Shown: positions 11,088-23,229, counted from the first letter of the stretch. The stretch is 64,000 nucleotides of DNA from Cranoglanis bouderius (GCA_023630585.1 CM042542.1:22136100-22200099), one strand, 5' to 3'. Numbers and translations are program-made. The notes: generated by a model from the letters alone, not told the origin.

Positions 11088-11537
11088 ACTGTTGAAAAAT
11101 GGAGCACTTACCTCTGGGGTTGGAAATTTCTTCTACGAACGGATCATCAGGCCAAGACAGTGCTCCTCTCCTCTAAAGGAGAGGAGATCGCGCTGGAATG
11201 AGGATAGCACGTTGGGCAGAGCGACTCTTGTGTTTTAATTATGAGGAGAATTACTATCCTGGCTCTCAAAACCAGGTTGCTGATTATCTTTCTGGCCTAT
11301 CCTTGCCATCTTCTGATGAGGATCTTTCCGATAATGAACCTGAGTTTGTTGAATTTTTATCTTCTGAAATGTCTGCTGTGTCTCCAATTGAATTTGCTTC
11401 TGCCTCTGCATCATGCACAGAAATGGCTGCATTACGTGTTCAAATTGTTCGTGGATGGCCTTCTTCATCGGCTGCTGTGGATGTTGTTCTACCTCCATAT
11501 TTTCAAGTACGTGATAAACTGACTGTGTAAAAGGACT
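11088..11537 (+). pseudogene. RNase H end and connection region, broken
   Basis: 11088-11200 still reads like the end of RNase H (TDHQAK motif) but carries stops. 11198-11530 is open and encodes ERLLCFNYEENYYPGSQNQV, typical of the RNase H/integrase linker of gypsy Pol. Stop at 11528. Confidence 0.7.
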
Positions 11538-12323
11538 ATGTATTTAGAGAGTCACGTCTTGTTCCTGTTTCATTGTGAGGTGTCGATGAATCTGGCCCAC
11601 AAAGGTCATCAGGGAATAGTGCACACAAAACAGCGCATTCGCAAACTTTACTGGTGGCCTGGTATTGACTGCTTGGTTAAGGAACAGATTAAAAATTGTG
11701 AAGTTTGCTTGTCTTCTGATAAGACTACAACTGTCCATGCTACACCTTTACAACCTGTACCTTTTCTATCTATGCCATGGGAAAAAGTGGCTGTTGACAT
11801 TGTTGGCCCATTTGAAACCACCACCTGGGATTGTCGGTATATTATGACATTAATTGACTATCATAGTAAGTGGCCAGAAGTAGCATTCACTTCTTCAATC
11901 ATAAGTAAAAATGTGATCAACTTCTTGACATCAGTTTTCAGCAGATTTGGAAATCTTCATTACATTGTATCTGACGATGGATGTCAATTCAAGTCCGTAG
12001 AATTTGCTGCATTTCTGAAAGATAGAGACATTCAACAAATACATACGTCAGTCTATCATCCAGCTGCAAATGGGGTTATCGAGAGATTCCATCGAGTACT
12101 GAAGAGTTCTATTCAATCTGCTATTCTGTCTGGAAAGCCATGGAAATCAACAGTAACAGAGTTTCTTCAAACTTACCGTGCTACTCCACATCCTGTTACT
12201 GGACAGTTTCCTTCTGAGTTACTCTGTGGTAGAAAAATGCATACTCGTCTCAATGTTCTTCCTTTTCCTATCCCCTGTAAGGATGCTGCTGTGAGTCAGA
12301 AAGTGTCATTGTCTCAAAAGTAG
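11538..12323 (+). pseudogene. gypsy integrase domain
   Basis: Open for 261 codons. It has the zinc-binding N-terminus (HKGHQG ... NCEVC), then the catalytic core with D in VAVDIVGPF, D in IVSDDGCQFKS and E in NGVIERFHRVLK, the expected DD35E triad. Integrase inserts the cDNA copy. The C-terminal tail (12324-12660) continues after a stop at 12321 and contains further short open pieces. Confidence 0.9.
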
Positions 12324-12842
12324 ATGAAAACATACACAGACCTCAAATGAAGAACTCCTAAGTTCAAACCTGGAGACTTGGTGCGTATAAAAATTCCTGT
12401 TCATGTTCCTAAAGGACATCCTAGATTCTCAAAGCCTTTGAAAATAATACGTCTCATCTTTCTCCAGTTTGTGCACCTATGGAGGATGTCATTAAGCATG
12501 ATCTTGTGTCCTTGCCCCTCCAGTCTGTTCCTTCCTCTATTGTGTTACCTAAAAATGAACTTGTGAACTTGCCAACTCAAACTGCCTCTCCATCTGTTCC
12601 TGAAAGGTCTTCATCACGAGTGAAATACTCTCCATGTTGGTTGCAGGATGATGTCACTTAGTACTAATGTCATTGATTACTTTGTGCTAAATGAGAAATT
12701 CATTATTGTTCTAATATGTATGGTTACAGAATGTAGAATGTATTGTTAACTCCATTGAATGTGATGTAACTGTTGTATTGGATTTGCCTGTTGCACCAAC
12801 TATGTATTTTGGGTGGAATTAAACGTTTTAAGTAACGGGGAA

Positions 12843-13022
12843 TGTTGTGTTTGTGTACTTGTCAGGAGGTGTTGTAGTGCACAGGTTGTTTAGCTGTATA
12901 GGGTGTAGAGTAAGAATTGAAGTGTCTGAATCTGGCGCTGTTGGCTTGCTTGTGGATTTGAATAAATCTTTAAGAATTGAGAACTTTCTTGGCCTCATGC
13001 TTACCAGGATATAAACATAACA
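12843..13022 (+). repeat. 3' LTR of Ty3/gypsy element
   Basis: Near copy of the 5' LTR, preceded by a short purine-rich tract (ACGGGGAA at 12835-12842) and followed by the GACAT target duplication. Confidence 0.93.
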
Positions 13023-13440
13023 GACATTCACCTTTTTCTCCTTCAACCACTGTGTGGTCAGTTTTGCTGTGTGCTTCGGGTCATTGTCATATTGGAAGGT
13101 AAACCTTCTTCCCATTGACAACTTTCTGGCAGAGGGCAGCAGATTTTCCTCAAGAATTTGATGGTATTTTGCCCCATCCATTTTCTTTCTATCCTCCAGT
13201 CCCTGCTGCAGAGAAACACCCCCATAACAGGATATTACCACCTCCATGCTTTACTGTAGGAATGGTGTTATTTGGATGGTGAGCTGTATTGGATTTTCGC
13301 CAGACATATCGTTTGGTGTTGAGGCCAAATAATTCATCTGACCATAACACCTTTTTCCATGTGGCCTTAGAATCTTCGAGGTGCGTTTTGGCAAAGCTCA
13401 GTCATGGGTGGCTTTTTTCATGCAACCCTCCCATACAAGT
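13023..13440 (-). pseudogene. Tc1-like transposase, middle part
   Basis: Minus-strand frame containing [20 protein letters not shown], the segment with the second catalytic aspartate of Tc1 transposases. It is cut off by the retrotransposon junction at 13023. The upstream stretch to 13440 is recognisable but frame-broken. Confidence 0.85.
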
Positions 13441-13772
13441 CACATTTGTAAAGAATTATGATGTGATATTGTTGTCACATGCACACGATGACCACTCTTT
13501 GTCATAAATTCCTGCAACTGCTTCAGAGTTGCTGTAGGCCTCTTGGTAGCCTCTCTGACCAGTTTCCTCCTGGCTTTTTCATCCAGTTTGGAGCGACGTC
13601 CTGATCCAGGGAGGGTCTGTGTTGTACCAAATACCTTCCACTTCTTAATAGTAGACTTGACTGTGCTTCTAGGCATTGATATAGGTTTTGAAATGTTTTT
13701 GTATCCATCTCCTGACTTGTGCCTGTCCACAACTTTATCCCGGAGATCTTTTGACAGTGCTTTGCCACCCAT
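13440..13772 (-). pseudogene. Tc1-like transposase, N-terminal DNA-binding part
   Basis: Begins MGGKALSKDLRDKVVDRHKS and contains the paired-like helix-turn-helix region (ISMPRSTVKSTIKKWK). The frame is lost after about 103 codons. Confidence 0.88.
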
Positions 13773-14154
13773 AGTTGATTGTTTGCCTCGGTTGCACTAC
13801 AAAATACTCCAGGAAAGCTCTTTTCATGCTGAGCTAATCAAAATGATCACAGCTGATCACAGGTGAAAGTCAAATGTCTTTGTGTGCCATTGAGAAGGTG
13901 ATTAGTTACACCTTATTGAGTTTACAAGTCATTTTTAGTAGGGGGGTGATCCTTTTTCCAACTCAGTGATTCTGTTTTTTTTTTGGGTGGGGGGCGGGTC
14001 ATCTCTGACATGTTAGTGTTATATCTTTGACTTGGATGTTATAAGTTGCACTGAGTAAATACAACTGGATAAAACAAAAACTGTGTCCGTCTTCATTTCA
14101 GACTGAAAAGCAACAAGAATTAATTATTTTAAAGGGGGTGATTCTTTTCTATGC

Positions 14155-14156
<2 letters not shown>

Positions 14157-14214
<58 letters not shown>
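14157..14214. repeat. (TG)n microsatellite
   Basis: Perfect TG run abutting the right end of the Tc1-like element. Confidence 0.97.
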
Positions 14215-14218
<4 letters not shown>

Positions 14219-14240
14219 ATTTTATGACTTCTACATTATC

Positions 14241-14668
14241 AAGTCAGTACAAAAACATTTTAGATTCCCAAACATTAGTTTTCCAGCACAAAATGAAATG
14301 TTAAAGAAAAATGTTTGTATGTCATTAAAGAAAGCAGCGTATTACGTAAGAGACACTTTTCAGACAGTAAACACAATGAAGGCTGCTGGGTTTCACTGCA
14401 AAAATAAGAAGCGAGTGCGAAAGTCAAAGTGTCCAGAAGAACTGTGTCTGGTTCTGCAAGATGCTCAATAAAACTTACCAGCTCATTTCCTTATTAAACT
14501 GCACAACATTTTTTTGAGACACCAAATATTGACTTTGTTTCATTTACTACTGTTTACTGCTCTTTATGCTGTTTTTGTTCATGTAGAAACATTTAATTTC
14601 ATTATTTTGAAGACATCTTTGCTCTACAGCATTTCTTTGCATGTGCCTAAGACTTTTGCACAGTACTG
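14241..14668. mobile_element. Tc1-type relic with CAGTACTGTGCAAAAGTC end
   Basis: The right end (reverse complement CAGTACTGTGCAAAAGTCTT) is a Tc1-family terminus flanked by TA. The body is repeated in reverse orientation at 34752-35205, including the stretch encoding KSKCPEELCLVLQDAQ. Both copies lack the other terminus, so they are one-ended or truncated. Confidence 0.7.
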
Positions 14669-14825
14669 TACATGGAGCTCAGAAAACTTTAGGAACCTAG
14701 AAAGAGTTCATACTGAAGAGCAGGGGTTTGTGTGTATACACTAGGATATACCCACAGCTTGTTTATGGTCATGCTGATCTCCAACCTGTGTGATGTCAGT
14801 GAATCTGAAACTCTGCTGCCCTTAT
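14669..14825. other. spacer, nothing recognised
   Basis: Short segment between two repeat relics. Confidence 0.5.
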
Positions 14826-15657
14826 AGAATATAACAACAAAGCATACTCTAAAAGCATAATCTAATAACCAATATGAGTTAACAAGCATAATCAATATGT
14901 ATAATCAATACTTGAAGTATAATTATAACCATAAAATACATTCTAATCAGACTATAGTCTAAATGTGTACTGAGTCAGATGAATCCTGTGTTTTACTGCA
15001 CAGCAGGTGTTTTTCTGTATCATCCACTATTTTCTCTGCATAACCATATAACAGCACTTAAACATCTTGTTAGAAGAATCCTATGTTTTCCTGCACAACA
15101 GTTTCCTCCCATGGCAATAAATTAGCAATTAGACATTCACCAAAACTGTGTTTTCAATCAAGACCCCTTTAAGGCTTGCAGACCAGTGTTGAGCGGAAGA
15201 TAATGCCTACAGAAAAAAGAGCATGGGGCTGGGATGAAAGCCAGAAAATCATTAAGGTAAAGGGGTGAATTTGGGGACAGAGTGAAAATCGTGTCCTGAT
15301 AAAACCTTTTTAAAATAATCAAATGACTGCACATGTGCCACAAATGTGACCTTGTCCTGAGAAACCCTTATAGAACATATCAGTTAACTACGCATGCGCC
15401 ACAAATGTACATATCATATAGACATGAATAATTAATTAAGGCCACGGAGATTGGTTTGTTTTTAGAAAGAAAAGGTTAAAACTCCGCCTAGAGATAAGTT
15501 TACTGTTTCAGAAAAGTATATAAGGGCATGTGTGTGTTTGCATAATTCAGACTTTCTGTCTCACTTTATTGTTGTTTCAGTAAAGTTTGATTTCTTTTTG
15601 GCATCTACAAACCCTTTGTCTCTGGAGTTTTTTAACAGCTGGAGACATTTTTTCCAC
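14826..15657 (+). repeat. LTR-like repeat with TATA box
   Basis: Repeated in reverse complement, with about 500 bp missing internally, at 36135-36471. It carries TATATAAGG at 15517-15525. Its right end (CTCTGGAGTTTTTTAACAGC ... CCACAACA) resembles an LTR U3-R-U5 layout. No coding region or target duplication was established, so it may be a solo LTR or another interspersed repeat. Confidence 0.5.
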
Positions 15658-16568
15658 AACAATTTCCATTGCTGTAAATAAGTGCATAGTAAAAGTCAAA
15701 ATACATAAAATATATATGATTGTGTATGAACATGTGTTTTAAGTTGTTTTTAATTTGAAACTATTATTTATTAATGTATATTTAAATAAGTGCAGAGGTG
15801 CTGCTAGTCCACTGACCCACTGTACAGTGAGTTGACAGTCACCTGTCGGTCTCCTGTCTCTTGTCCTATCTGAAAGTCCTAAACATGACATTAGTGATTG
15901 TCCTTGACTAACTTACAAGTTTAAGATAAAAAATAAAAATATATTAATTCAAAACAACAGCAAGATGTTCTTTAACCATGATATGTTAACAAGGCAGGTA
16001 ACACTAACTGTCCACACCAATCCTCAAATATTAGTGGATTTTATTATTTTTTTTAAACATTGATGTAACTATACACACACATACTACATACACATGTCTG
16101 TGTGTTATATAAATATTTTAAATCAATGCATTTATTGGCTAATAATTACCACACTTCCAGGAACTATCTGAAGTCTACATGAATCACGTGATGAACAAGC
16201 GTTCTGAACTTCTGTTGACACAACTCTCTCTCTCAAGGGCTCTGAACAGGATAAAAGATTATAGCCCAACTAAAGCTCAAATGTAGGGGGCGTGTCCCTC
16301 TGTGTAATCACCTCGAATCTACAGCACTAGGCTGGTGCACTTCCCAGCTGCCACTCATTAGTTTGTGTTTTTTTTTTTTCTCTTAACAATTAATGACTGT
16401 GGCTGTGTGGCATGACTGAACAGTACAGGTTTTATGTGTCAGGGGCTATATTTTACTTCCCTGAACTGTGCAACTGTGACCTAATGTGTGAAACATAACT
16501 AATTAGTCAGCTAGCTACCATCCATTTACATTTATCCATCAAACACTGCTTAGTCTGGGTAACTACTG
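15658..16568. other. intergenic, nothing firm
   Basis: AT-rich sequence with a short T-run at 16371-16381. No supported exon or named repeat. Confidence 0.45.
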
Positions 16569-18206
16569 CCTTCTGCCTCTGTACATAACCAACAGATAGA
16601 AACATTTCTACAGACCAAAACATGAAGCCAGTAAATGTACAATTATGCAAATATATGGTTTTTGTGTTTTTCATGCAATTTGGGGTATTTTTTAATAAGA
16701 ATAAAGGATGCTTATATGAAAAATACTAAGCAGGTGTAGCAGTTAGCCTAATAAAAAAAAATAATAATAAAAGCTCCAAATAATACATTTCTGCCTCATT
16801 ACTGTGGTGCTTGAAAGTTTGTGAACCCTTTAGAATTTTCTATATCTGCATAAATATGACCTGTGACATCCTATAACATCAGAATTTCACACAAGAGCTA
16901 AAAGTAGACAAAGAGACAATAATATACATGGTCATTTATTTATTTATTGAGAAGTGATCCAATATTACATCTGTGAGGCAAACATACCTGCCCTTTGCTT
17001 TCAGTATCTGGTGTGACCCCCTCGTGCAGAAATAACTGCAAGTCTCCAATAATTACTGCTTTGTTTACAGAAACAATCAGATTTGAGACTAAACCCTGCA
17101 TTAGCTTCATTTAGTGCTACACACTCTTCTGGTCTAATCCATGTTCCTGTTAGAACATTAAACCCCTAATCAGTAATAGTTTCATTTACAATCATCACTT
17201 CAGATGCAAGAGAGCCAATATTTAACAGAACCTTTAACAGAACCAAAAGTGCAATCAGTATGATCCAATTGTGTGTTAATTAGGTTACTAAAGCAGAGTG
17301 TTTCTACATTTCTGTTTAACTTTGGGGAACAGACAGACACCTACTAAAGGGAAAAGAAAAAAAGAAAAAGTGTTTGGTAAATTATGAGGCAGTCTAAAAC
17401 AGAAAATAAATTAATATATAAAAACATGACAAGAATTCTGTCTGGGTCAACTGATGGAGGAAACCATACCCCAGCTCCCATAGCTTCTACATAAGAGCCA
17501 GGAAATCTTTCTTGGTGGCCTCCAACACAGAAAATAACACCTCAGTAAGAATCTGAAATCTGTGAAAATAAAAGGAGAATGTCACCTGGGACTCACAGAG
17601 GCAGAAAATGGTGCATATGTAGAAGATTTAAAAACTCAACATCCAGTAGGCAAACAGATCCAAAATAATATCCATAAGTCACAAGGCAAAGCAGGGACAA
17701 AACATCAATCATCAAAAGTCACATCAAAACAGGAGCACTAGGCAAGAGGCAAAGACAATTTACAGGCAAACACTGACCAAACCACACTAAACACTAAACA
17801 CCGACCAAATGACACTAAACACTTCATACCAAAGTGCAGGTTCACATGGTTTATATAGCATGAGAAAAGGAAATGATCAAGGTAAAGGAAGTAGAGGTTT
17901 TGAAATTCAGGAGAGGGTGCCCTCTGGTGGTCTGGAAGGGAAATGTCCAGGCTAGATGTTAAAGATATTGCAGTCATGTTAATAAATAGATGGTTCGTTA
18001 TATTGCCTAATAGCAGTTTATCATAAACAGATATAGAAAGAAAAATAAAAAAATAAAGATACTGACCTCTCATCACTTCTTTACTCACTTGCTTTGATGG
18101 AACTACTGGACATTGTCAAAACATTAGCTCCTGCAGGAATCTTACAAACTGGTCATCAAAACATCAAGAACCTTGGCATAATTTTTATTTATTTATTTAA
18201 ATTGAC
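16569..18206. repeat. segmental duplication, copy 1
   Basis: Collinear with 40233-43910 in direct orientation. The alignment starts at the shared CCTTCTGCCTCTGTACATAA and ends in the shared CCTTGGCATAATTTTTATTT. Relative to copy 2 it lacks about 460 bp (exon-containing, 40990-41450) and the 1.5-kb TTAA-flanked element, whose empty TTAA site is at 17959-17962. It includes a Tc1-like end fragment near 16800-17040, also present in copy 2. Confidence 0.9.
17448..17526 (-). pseudogene. disabled copy of an unrecognised gene's exon
   Basis: Counterpart of the open exon at 41524-41619 in copy 2. The minus-strand frame reads LEATKKDFLAL then a TAG stop, where copy 2 has a tryptophan codon. The acceptor-side sequence is also altered. 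Copy 1 is therefore a pseudogene fragment. Confidence 0.6.
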
Positions 18207-18470
18207 AGGAAGTCTATAGTAACTCAAATTATCACTCTTTACAACCATGGTGAGCAGAAAAGCATCTCAGAACACACAAGACATCAAACCTTGAGGGGGA
18301 TGAGCTACAACAGCAGAAGACCACATCAGGTTCCTCTCCTGTCAGCCAAGAGCAGGAGTCTGAGGCTATCATGGGTACAGACTCACCCAAACTGGACAGC
18401 TGAAGACTGGAAAAAGACCAGGTGAGATTTTATTTCTAATCTTCAGTTTTGATGAATCTGTTCCCATGAG
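18207..18470 (+). mobile_element. Tc1-like transposon relic, plus strand
   Basis: Contains the internal transposase-coding sequence of the same family as 3774-4333 (around GAGCAGAAAAGCATCTCAGA and AACAGCAGAAGACCAC). It starts exactly where the similarity between the two duplication copies ends. Frame broken. Confidence 0.75.
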
Positions 18471-20399
18471 CATGTAAATCTCATAAAAAGCTACTTTAAC
18501 CTCAATTGTACAGTTACAGGCCTGAGTGACTGTTGGTTCTGTTCTACTGCAGTGACTTCAAACCTTCATGCAACATTTTACACTGAAACTGCAGCACAGC
18601 AACAACAGCGAGTAGCCGTTAGCTAACGTTAGCTGGCTAACTTGTTGCTATGTTAATGAGAACTCTAATGGCGATCATTAGCTTCTCAAAACACTGATTA
18701 GTCACTGTGTATGTATATTAATTGATCTAAAGTCAATCCTGCTATAAGCTAATGTAAAAGTAGAGAAGGGGAACTTTACACTGTTTAACATGTTGTTTAG
18801 ACGTCACTCTGTAAATGGGGAAGGAAGTGTTCATTGAGAAGACCAGCCCAAGCTAGTAACAGCAGCTAATGCAGCGTCGCACTTACATTTATCCTCCAGT
18901 TCTACAAACCCATATACAACACATATAGCACATGTTCCAACAGTCTCTCTCACCATTTGAACAACATGAGCCCGTTAACTTCTCTTTTTAAACCCTAACA
19001 TAGAGCTGCTTAGCCAAGCTCCTGAACTGTGCATTAGCTCGCTCGCTACCTGAGATCTTCCACTATGCTGAATGTGTGCTCCCACTGTTAAAGTCTGCAA
19101 ACACTAACCTTTTAATAAAACACTGTCCTTTACAACACACAGCTTTATTTTCATCAACAATGGCTGCTTAAACAAAAGACTAATTAGACTTGTGTGCAGG
19201 GCCAGCCTGAGGGGTTGTGGGGCCCTATAGGCGAGATCATGAATATGGGCCCCACTGATGTAAAAACTATCATAGCACTACAATATGGTGAGTGAAGAGC
19301 ACATAACAATTACATTTTCCATATTTAAGTGTATAGATGTTCATTAAGTGCAACATATTCAATGTAATAATACAACAGCTGTATCAGAACTATATGTATA
19401 AAATACAAATATTTAAACAAATATATTATATTTGAACTTGAAAATAAAATAAATAAATATACATAAAACAATGCAATAAAATTAAAATTCAAATATAAAT
19501 AAAATATGAATAAAAAATATAAGCACGATTCACACAGACAGCAGATCTTATCAGAAAGGCTACAGATCTCTTCTAGATCTCTTCTCTTCTTTAATGGCTT
19601 TAAAATAAACACAGCACAATTTATTTTCTTTATTGCATTGGGCCTTAGTGGGAGATGGGTATAATTATCATTTATTAAAACAGGAGTATTAATAATACAG
19701 CAATAAATAATATCAAGCAGAACAGACCTTTACTTTTAGCTTGCTTTTCTTCATCTGCTTTTCTTTTTTTCCTTTTTTCTGCTCCCGAAAGACACCATTT
19801 AGGAGCCATGTTATACCACAACTAGCATTCTTTCTTTTTTCTGTTAATTTAATTAAAATGAATCGCATCTTTTGGTGTAACGTGTGATGAGACGTCATGG
19901 TGTTATGAAATACTAATCACTCAGTGAAGTCACTATTACCATAGTCATGAGAATATTGGGAACTTTCCAACTAAGAATAATGAGACTTCTGTTTTTACAG
20001 ACTGCCTTTTCTGTCATGCATTTGTCTTATACTTATGCTTAGTACTTATTCATAAAGAGTAAACAGCGCCAAAGAATAAAATAGGACATTTCCCCGCATT
20101 TCTGTCGAACGTGAGAAATGAACATTTTGGAGCAAAGTGTGGAATCCTGTGGATATGAATAATTACGGTACTTGAGTTCTCTTCAATCCATCACTGAGTG
20201 AATAAATTATACAAATTACTGTGATATGGTGTATTTTTCTAATGTTTTCTGCTTTGTTATACTAATGTTTTGTATTTTTTTGTCATTTTCAGTAATTTGT
20301 CATGTTATTTAGAGCTCACCCTTTTACTTGTGTAATATGGAGGAGTTATTTAGTCCTCACCGGTTTTGTGATTTGTGTGTGTGTTATTTAATGAGGTAC
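18471..20399. other. intergenic, nothing firm
   Basis: AT-rich. Contains GCTAACGTTAGCTGGCTAAC-type sequence near 18626 and a repeat-like start GGGCCAGCCTGAGGGGTTGT near 19202. No supported exon was found. Short open frames here have biased, low-complexity composition. Confidence 0.4.
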
Positions 20400-20434
20400 A
20401 TGTGAGTACGTGTTTGACGCACTTACTTCTCATT

Positions 20435-21060
20435 GCAAGAAAACCTGAAATCGTGAAAACCTTTAAGTCAGATGGACCCATCTGGCAAGTCGGGGCCCCA
20501 GGGGACCGCCTGTTTCGCCTGTTGCGAATACAGCAATACAGTCCTCCTGGATATAGTTACATACATCAGCCCCGTCTAACTGGCAGAGGAGGAGGTGTCG
20601 CACTCATTTATAATGAAAATCTAGGCGTCACACAAAAACCTAGCCATAAGTTCAACTCCTTTGAAGTTCTTCATACTAGTATAACATATGTAACCACTAA
20701 AAATAAGTCTACTGAGTCGATTCCACTTATTATTATTTACAGACCCCCAGGGCCATAGTCTGAATTTCTTGATAAATTCACAGATTTTATCTCGAACCTG
20801 GTTGTTTCTCTAGATAAAGCATTAATTGTCAGTGACTTTAATATTCATTTTGATAACCTGGAAGATCCTCTGAGAACAGCGGTTGTGTCTATTTTAGATT
20901 CAGTAGGGGTCAATCAGAATGTAATAGGGCCCACTCATAATGGTGGTCACACTCTTGACATTATACTAACATACGGATTAAATATAGAAAATATAGTCAC
21001 ACTTCCGCAGTCTGAAGCTATCTCAGATCATTATCTCAGATCATTATCTCATCTCGTGTA
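20435..21060 (+). pseudogene. LINE endonuclease domain remnant
   Basis: Recognisable EN segments include PRLTGRGGGVALIYNENLGV and FDNLEDPLRTAVVSILDSVG. A stop at 20756 and frame changes around 20900-21060 disable it. In an active L2 the endonuclease nicks target DNA for reverse transcription. Confidence 0.75.
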
Positions 21061-21934
21061 AATTGCATATTGATCATAATATATGCACTTTGCCACGCTA
21101 CTGTGTCAAACGTACATTCACGTCAGCTACTGCACAGAGTTTTATCAATAACCTCCCAGAGATATCAACTATGATTCGATCACCGTCTGATCCCATAGAA
21201 CTTGATCAGGCGACTGAAAGCTTAGAGTCAATGTTCCGCTACATGTTAGATAAGGTAGCTCCACTTAAAAGAAAAATAATTAGAGAGAAAAAGCTAGCAC
21301 CCTGGTATAATGATCACACACGCACCTTAAAACAGATCACTTGACAATTAGAACGTAAATGGCATCAAACCAAACTGGTAGTATTTCAAACAGCATGGAA
21401 GGAGAGCCTCCTGAACTATAGGAAATCTCTTAGTGCTGCTAGATCAGTCTATCTCTCTACCTTAACTGAAGATAACAAAAATAATCCCAGATTCTTATTT
21501 AATACTATAGCAAAATTAACTAGGAATAAAACCCCCACAGAAACAGGCACACAATCATTATATAGCAGTGATGATTTCATGAGTTTTTTATTGGCAAAAT
21601 TGAAAATATTAGACAAGAAATTCAGACTATTAATTTAAAACCAGACAGTCAAACTCACCCTGTAGATAATAATATAGCAATATCAGATCAACGATTAGAG
21701 TGCTTTACTCCCCTTAGAGAGACCGAACTAATTTCATTAATTTCTTCTTCAAAATCATCAACTTGTATACTAGATCCCCTACCTACATGTTTCTTCAAAC
21801 AGATTACTCCAGAAATAATCAAACCCCTTCTAAAAATAATCAACTCTTCCCTTAGCACTGGCTATGTACCTAAATCATTTAAATTAGAAGTTATCAAACC
21901 CCTGATTAAAAAACCTGACCTCGACCCCTGTCAA

Positions 21935-23012
21935 TTGTCCAGCTGCAGGCCAATATCAAATCTCCCCTTTATCTCCAAGATCTTAGAAAAGGTTGTAGCA
22001 CAGCAGCTATGCTCGTACCTTAATAGGAATAACATTCATGAAATATATCAGTCAGGATTTAGGCCTCATCATAGCACAGAGACAGCACTGGTTAAAGTGG
22101 TAAATCACCTACTGATGGTCTCTGATCAGGGTTGTGTCTCCATGCTTGTGTTGCTTGACCTTAGTGCAGCTTTTGATACAGTTGATCATACTATTCTCCT
22201 TGGTAGACTAGAAAACGTTGTTGGCATTAAGGGAACGGCCCTCTCCTGGCTCAGGTCTTATTTGACTGATCGTTATCAGTTCGTAGATGTAAATGGTGAA
22301 TTCTCTATGCATACTGAGGTAAAGTTTGGTGTTCCACAAGGTTCTGTTTTAGGCCCACTGCTTTTTTCTTTATATATGGTCAAATTATTCATAAACATGG
22401 AATTAGCTTCCACTGTTATGCTGATGACACACAGTTGTATGTTTCAGCAGAGCCAGATGACAGACACCAGTTTAATAAAGTCGAGGAATGTGTAAAGGAC
22501 ATTAGACGGTGGATGTTTATTAACTTCCTCTTACTAAATTCTGACAAGACAGAAGTACTTATACTAGGACCACATGCAGCTAGAAGTAAGTTTTCTGATT
22601 CCACAGTAACTCTGCATGGCCTTTCTGTTTCATCATGTGCAGCAGTAAAAGACCTTGGTGTGATTATTGACTCCAGTCTTTCCTTTGATGCCCACGTAGA
22701 TAATATTACTAGGATAGCCTTCTTTCACCTCAGAAATATTGCTAAGATAAGAAATATATTGTCACTACATGATGCAGAAAAATTAGTCCATGCTTTCGTC
22801 ATCTCTAGGTTGGATTATTGTAATGCCTTACTGTCTGGATGTTCCAGTAGGAGCATAAACAAACTCCAGTTAGTCCAGAATGCAGCTGCAAGAGTCCTCA
22901 CTAGAACTAGAAGATATGACCACATCACCCCTATCTTATCCACACTGCATTGGCTCCCAGTGAAATTTCACATTGATTATAAAATACTACTATTGACTTA
23001 TAACATTTTGTT
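21935..23012 (+). pseudogene. LINE reverse transcriptase remnant
   Basis: The two open pieces are 21935-22374 and 22400-23012, joined by a frameshift near 22380. Motifs visible: [49 protein letters not shown] (catalytic D), [16 protein letters not shown] and [10 protein letters not shown], followed by the C-terminal DHITPILSTLHWLPV. It ends abruptly in TYNILFSF at the border of the next repeat. Confidence 0.88.
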
Positions 23013-23229
23013 TTCGTTTTGTTTGCCCCGGTGCATTATGGGAGTATCCCAAAGTTCCACTGCGTCATATACTTGTGTCATAGTTCAATGTGTTGTTCTT
23101 TACATTATTTTCTCAGGTTGAAGAGCAGAAAGAGACATTAGGAGTGTTTTATTTTATTTTATTTTCAGGCATGTAGACAATGCTGTTACTCCTGCAGTGT
23201 AACTGAGTGGAAATGCTTTTGTGTAAACC
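23013..23229 (+). repeat. short interspersed repeat (copy at 39318)
   Basis: About 220 bp shared in direct orientation with 39318-39549. The core starts GTGCATTATGGGAGTAT and ends GTAACTGAGTGGAAATGCTT. It interrupts the L2 ORF at its 3' end. No coding, element class unknown. Confidence 0.8.

Larger units (their letters stand above)
7534..13022 (+). mobile_element. Ty3/gypsy LTR retrotransposon, full length but decayed
   Basis: Layout: 5' LTR, primer-binding region, long leader, gag with zinc knuckles, protease, reverse transcriptase/RNase H, integrase, polypurine tract, 3' LTR. The order protease, RT, RNase H, integrase is that of Ty3/gypsy (Metaviridae). Coding regions are interrupted by several stops and frameshifts, so it is not autonomous. 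It sits inside the transposase gene of the Tc1-like element with a perfect 5-bp duplication (GACAT). RT and integrase sequence suggests a Mag-like clade, but that needs a phylogeny. Confidence 0.93.
7101..14158 (-). mobile_element. Tc1-like transposon split by a gypsy insertion
   Basis: The outer ends are long inverted repeats of about 200 bp: 7101 begins CAGTGGGTATAGAAAAGAAT, and the right end at 14158 reads, in reverse complement, CAGGGCATAGAAAAGAAT. A TA flanks the left end; the right end runs into a (TG)n tract. The element itself is about 1.5 kb (7101-7533 plus 13028-14158); the rest is the LTR retrotransposon and one copy of its 5-bp target duplication. Transposase is encoded on the minus strand and lies in pieces at 13440-13772, 13023-13440 and 7310-7533. 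Frame breaks and the insertion make it inactive. Confidence 0.9.
20400..23012 (+). mobile_element. L2-like LINE, decayed ORF2
   Basis: Plus-strand remains of an ORF2. First comes an apurinic-type endonuclease part (20400-21060, TGRGGGVALIYN, HTLDIILTYG), then a linker (21063-21900), then reverse transcriptase (21935-23012). Several stops and frameshifts break the frame. The YADDTQLY active-site form and overall motif set fit the L2/CR1 group. The 3' end is cut off at the start of the repeat at 23013. Confidence 0.88.

Noticed and set aside
11235..11498. Minus-strand open frame within the gypsy element rich in Q and H
   Set aside because: Antisense shadow of the RNase H/integrase linker. No independent support.
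18620..18650. Palindromic GCTAACGTTAGC-type sequence as an operator or origin
   Set aside because: Short imperfect palindrome in intergenic DNA with no supporting context.
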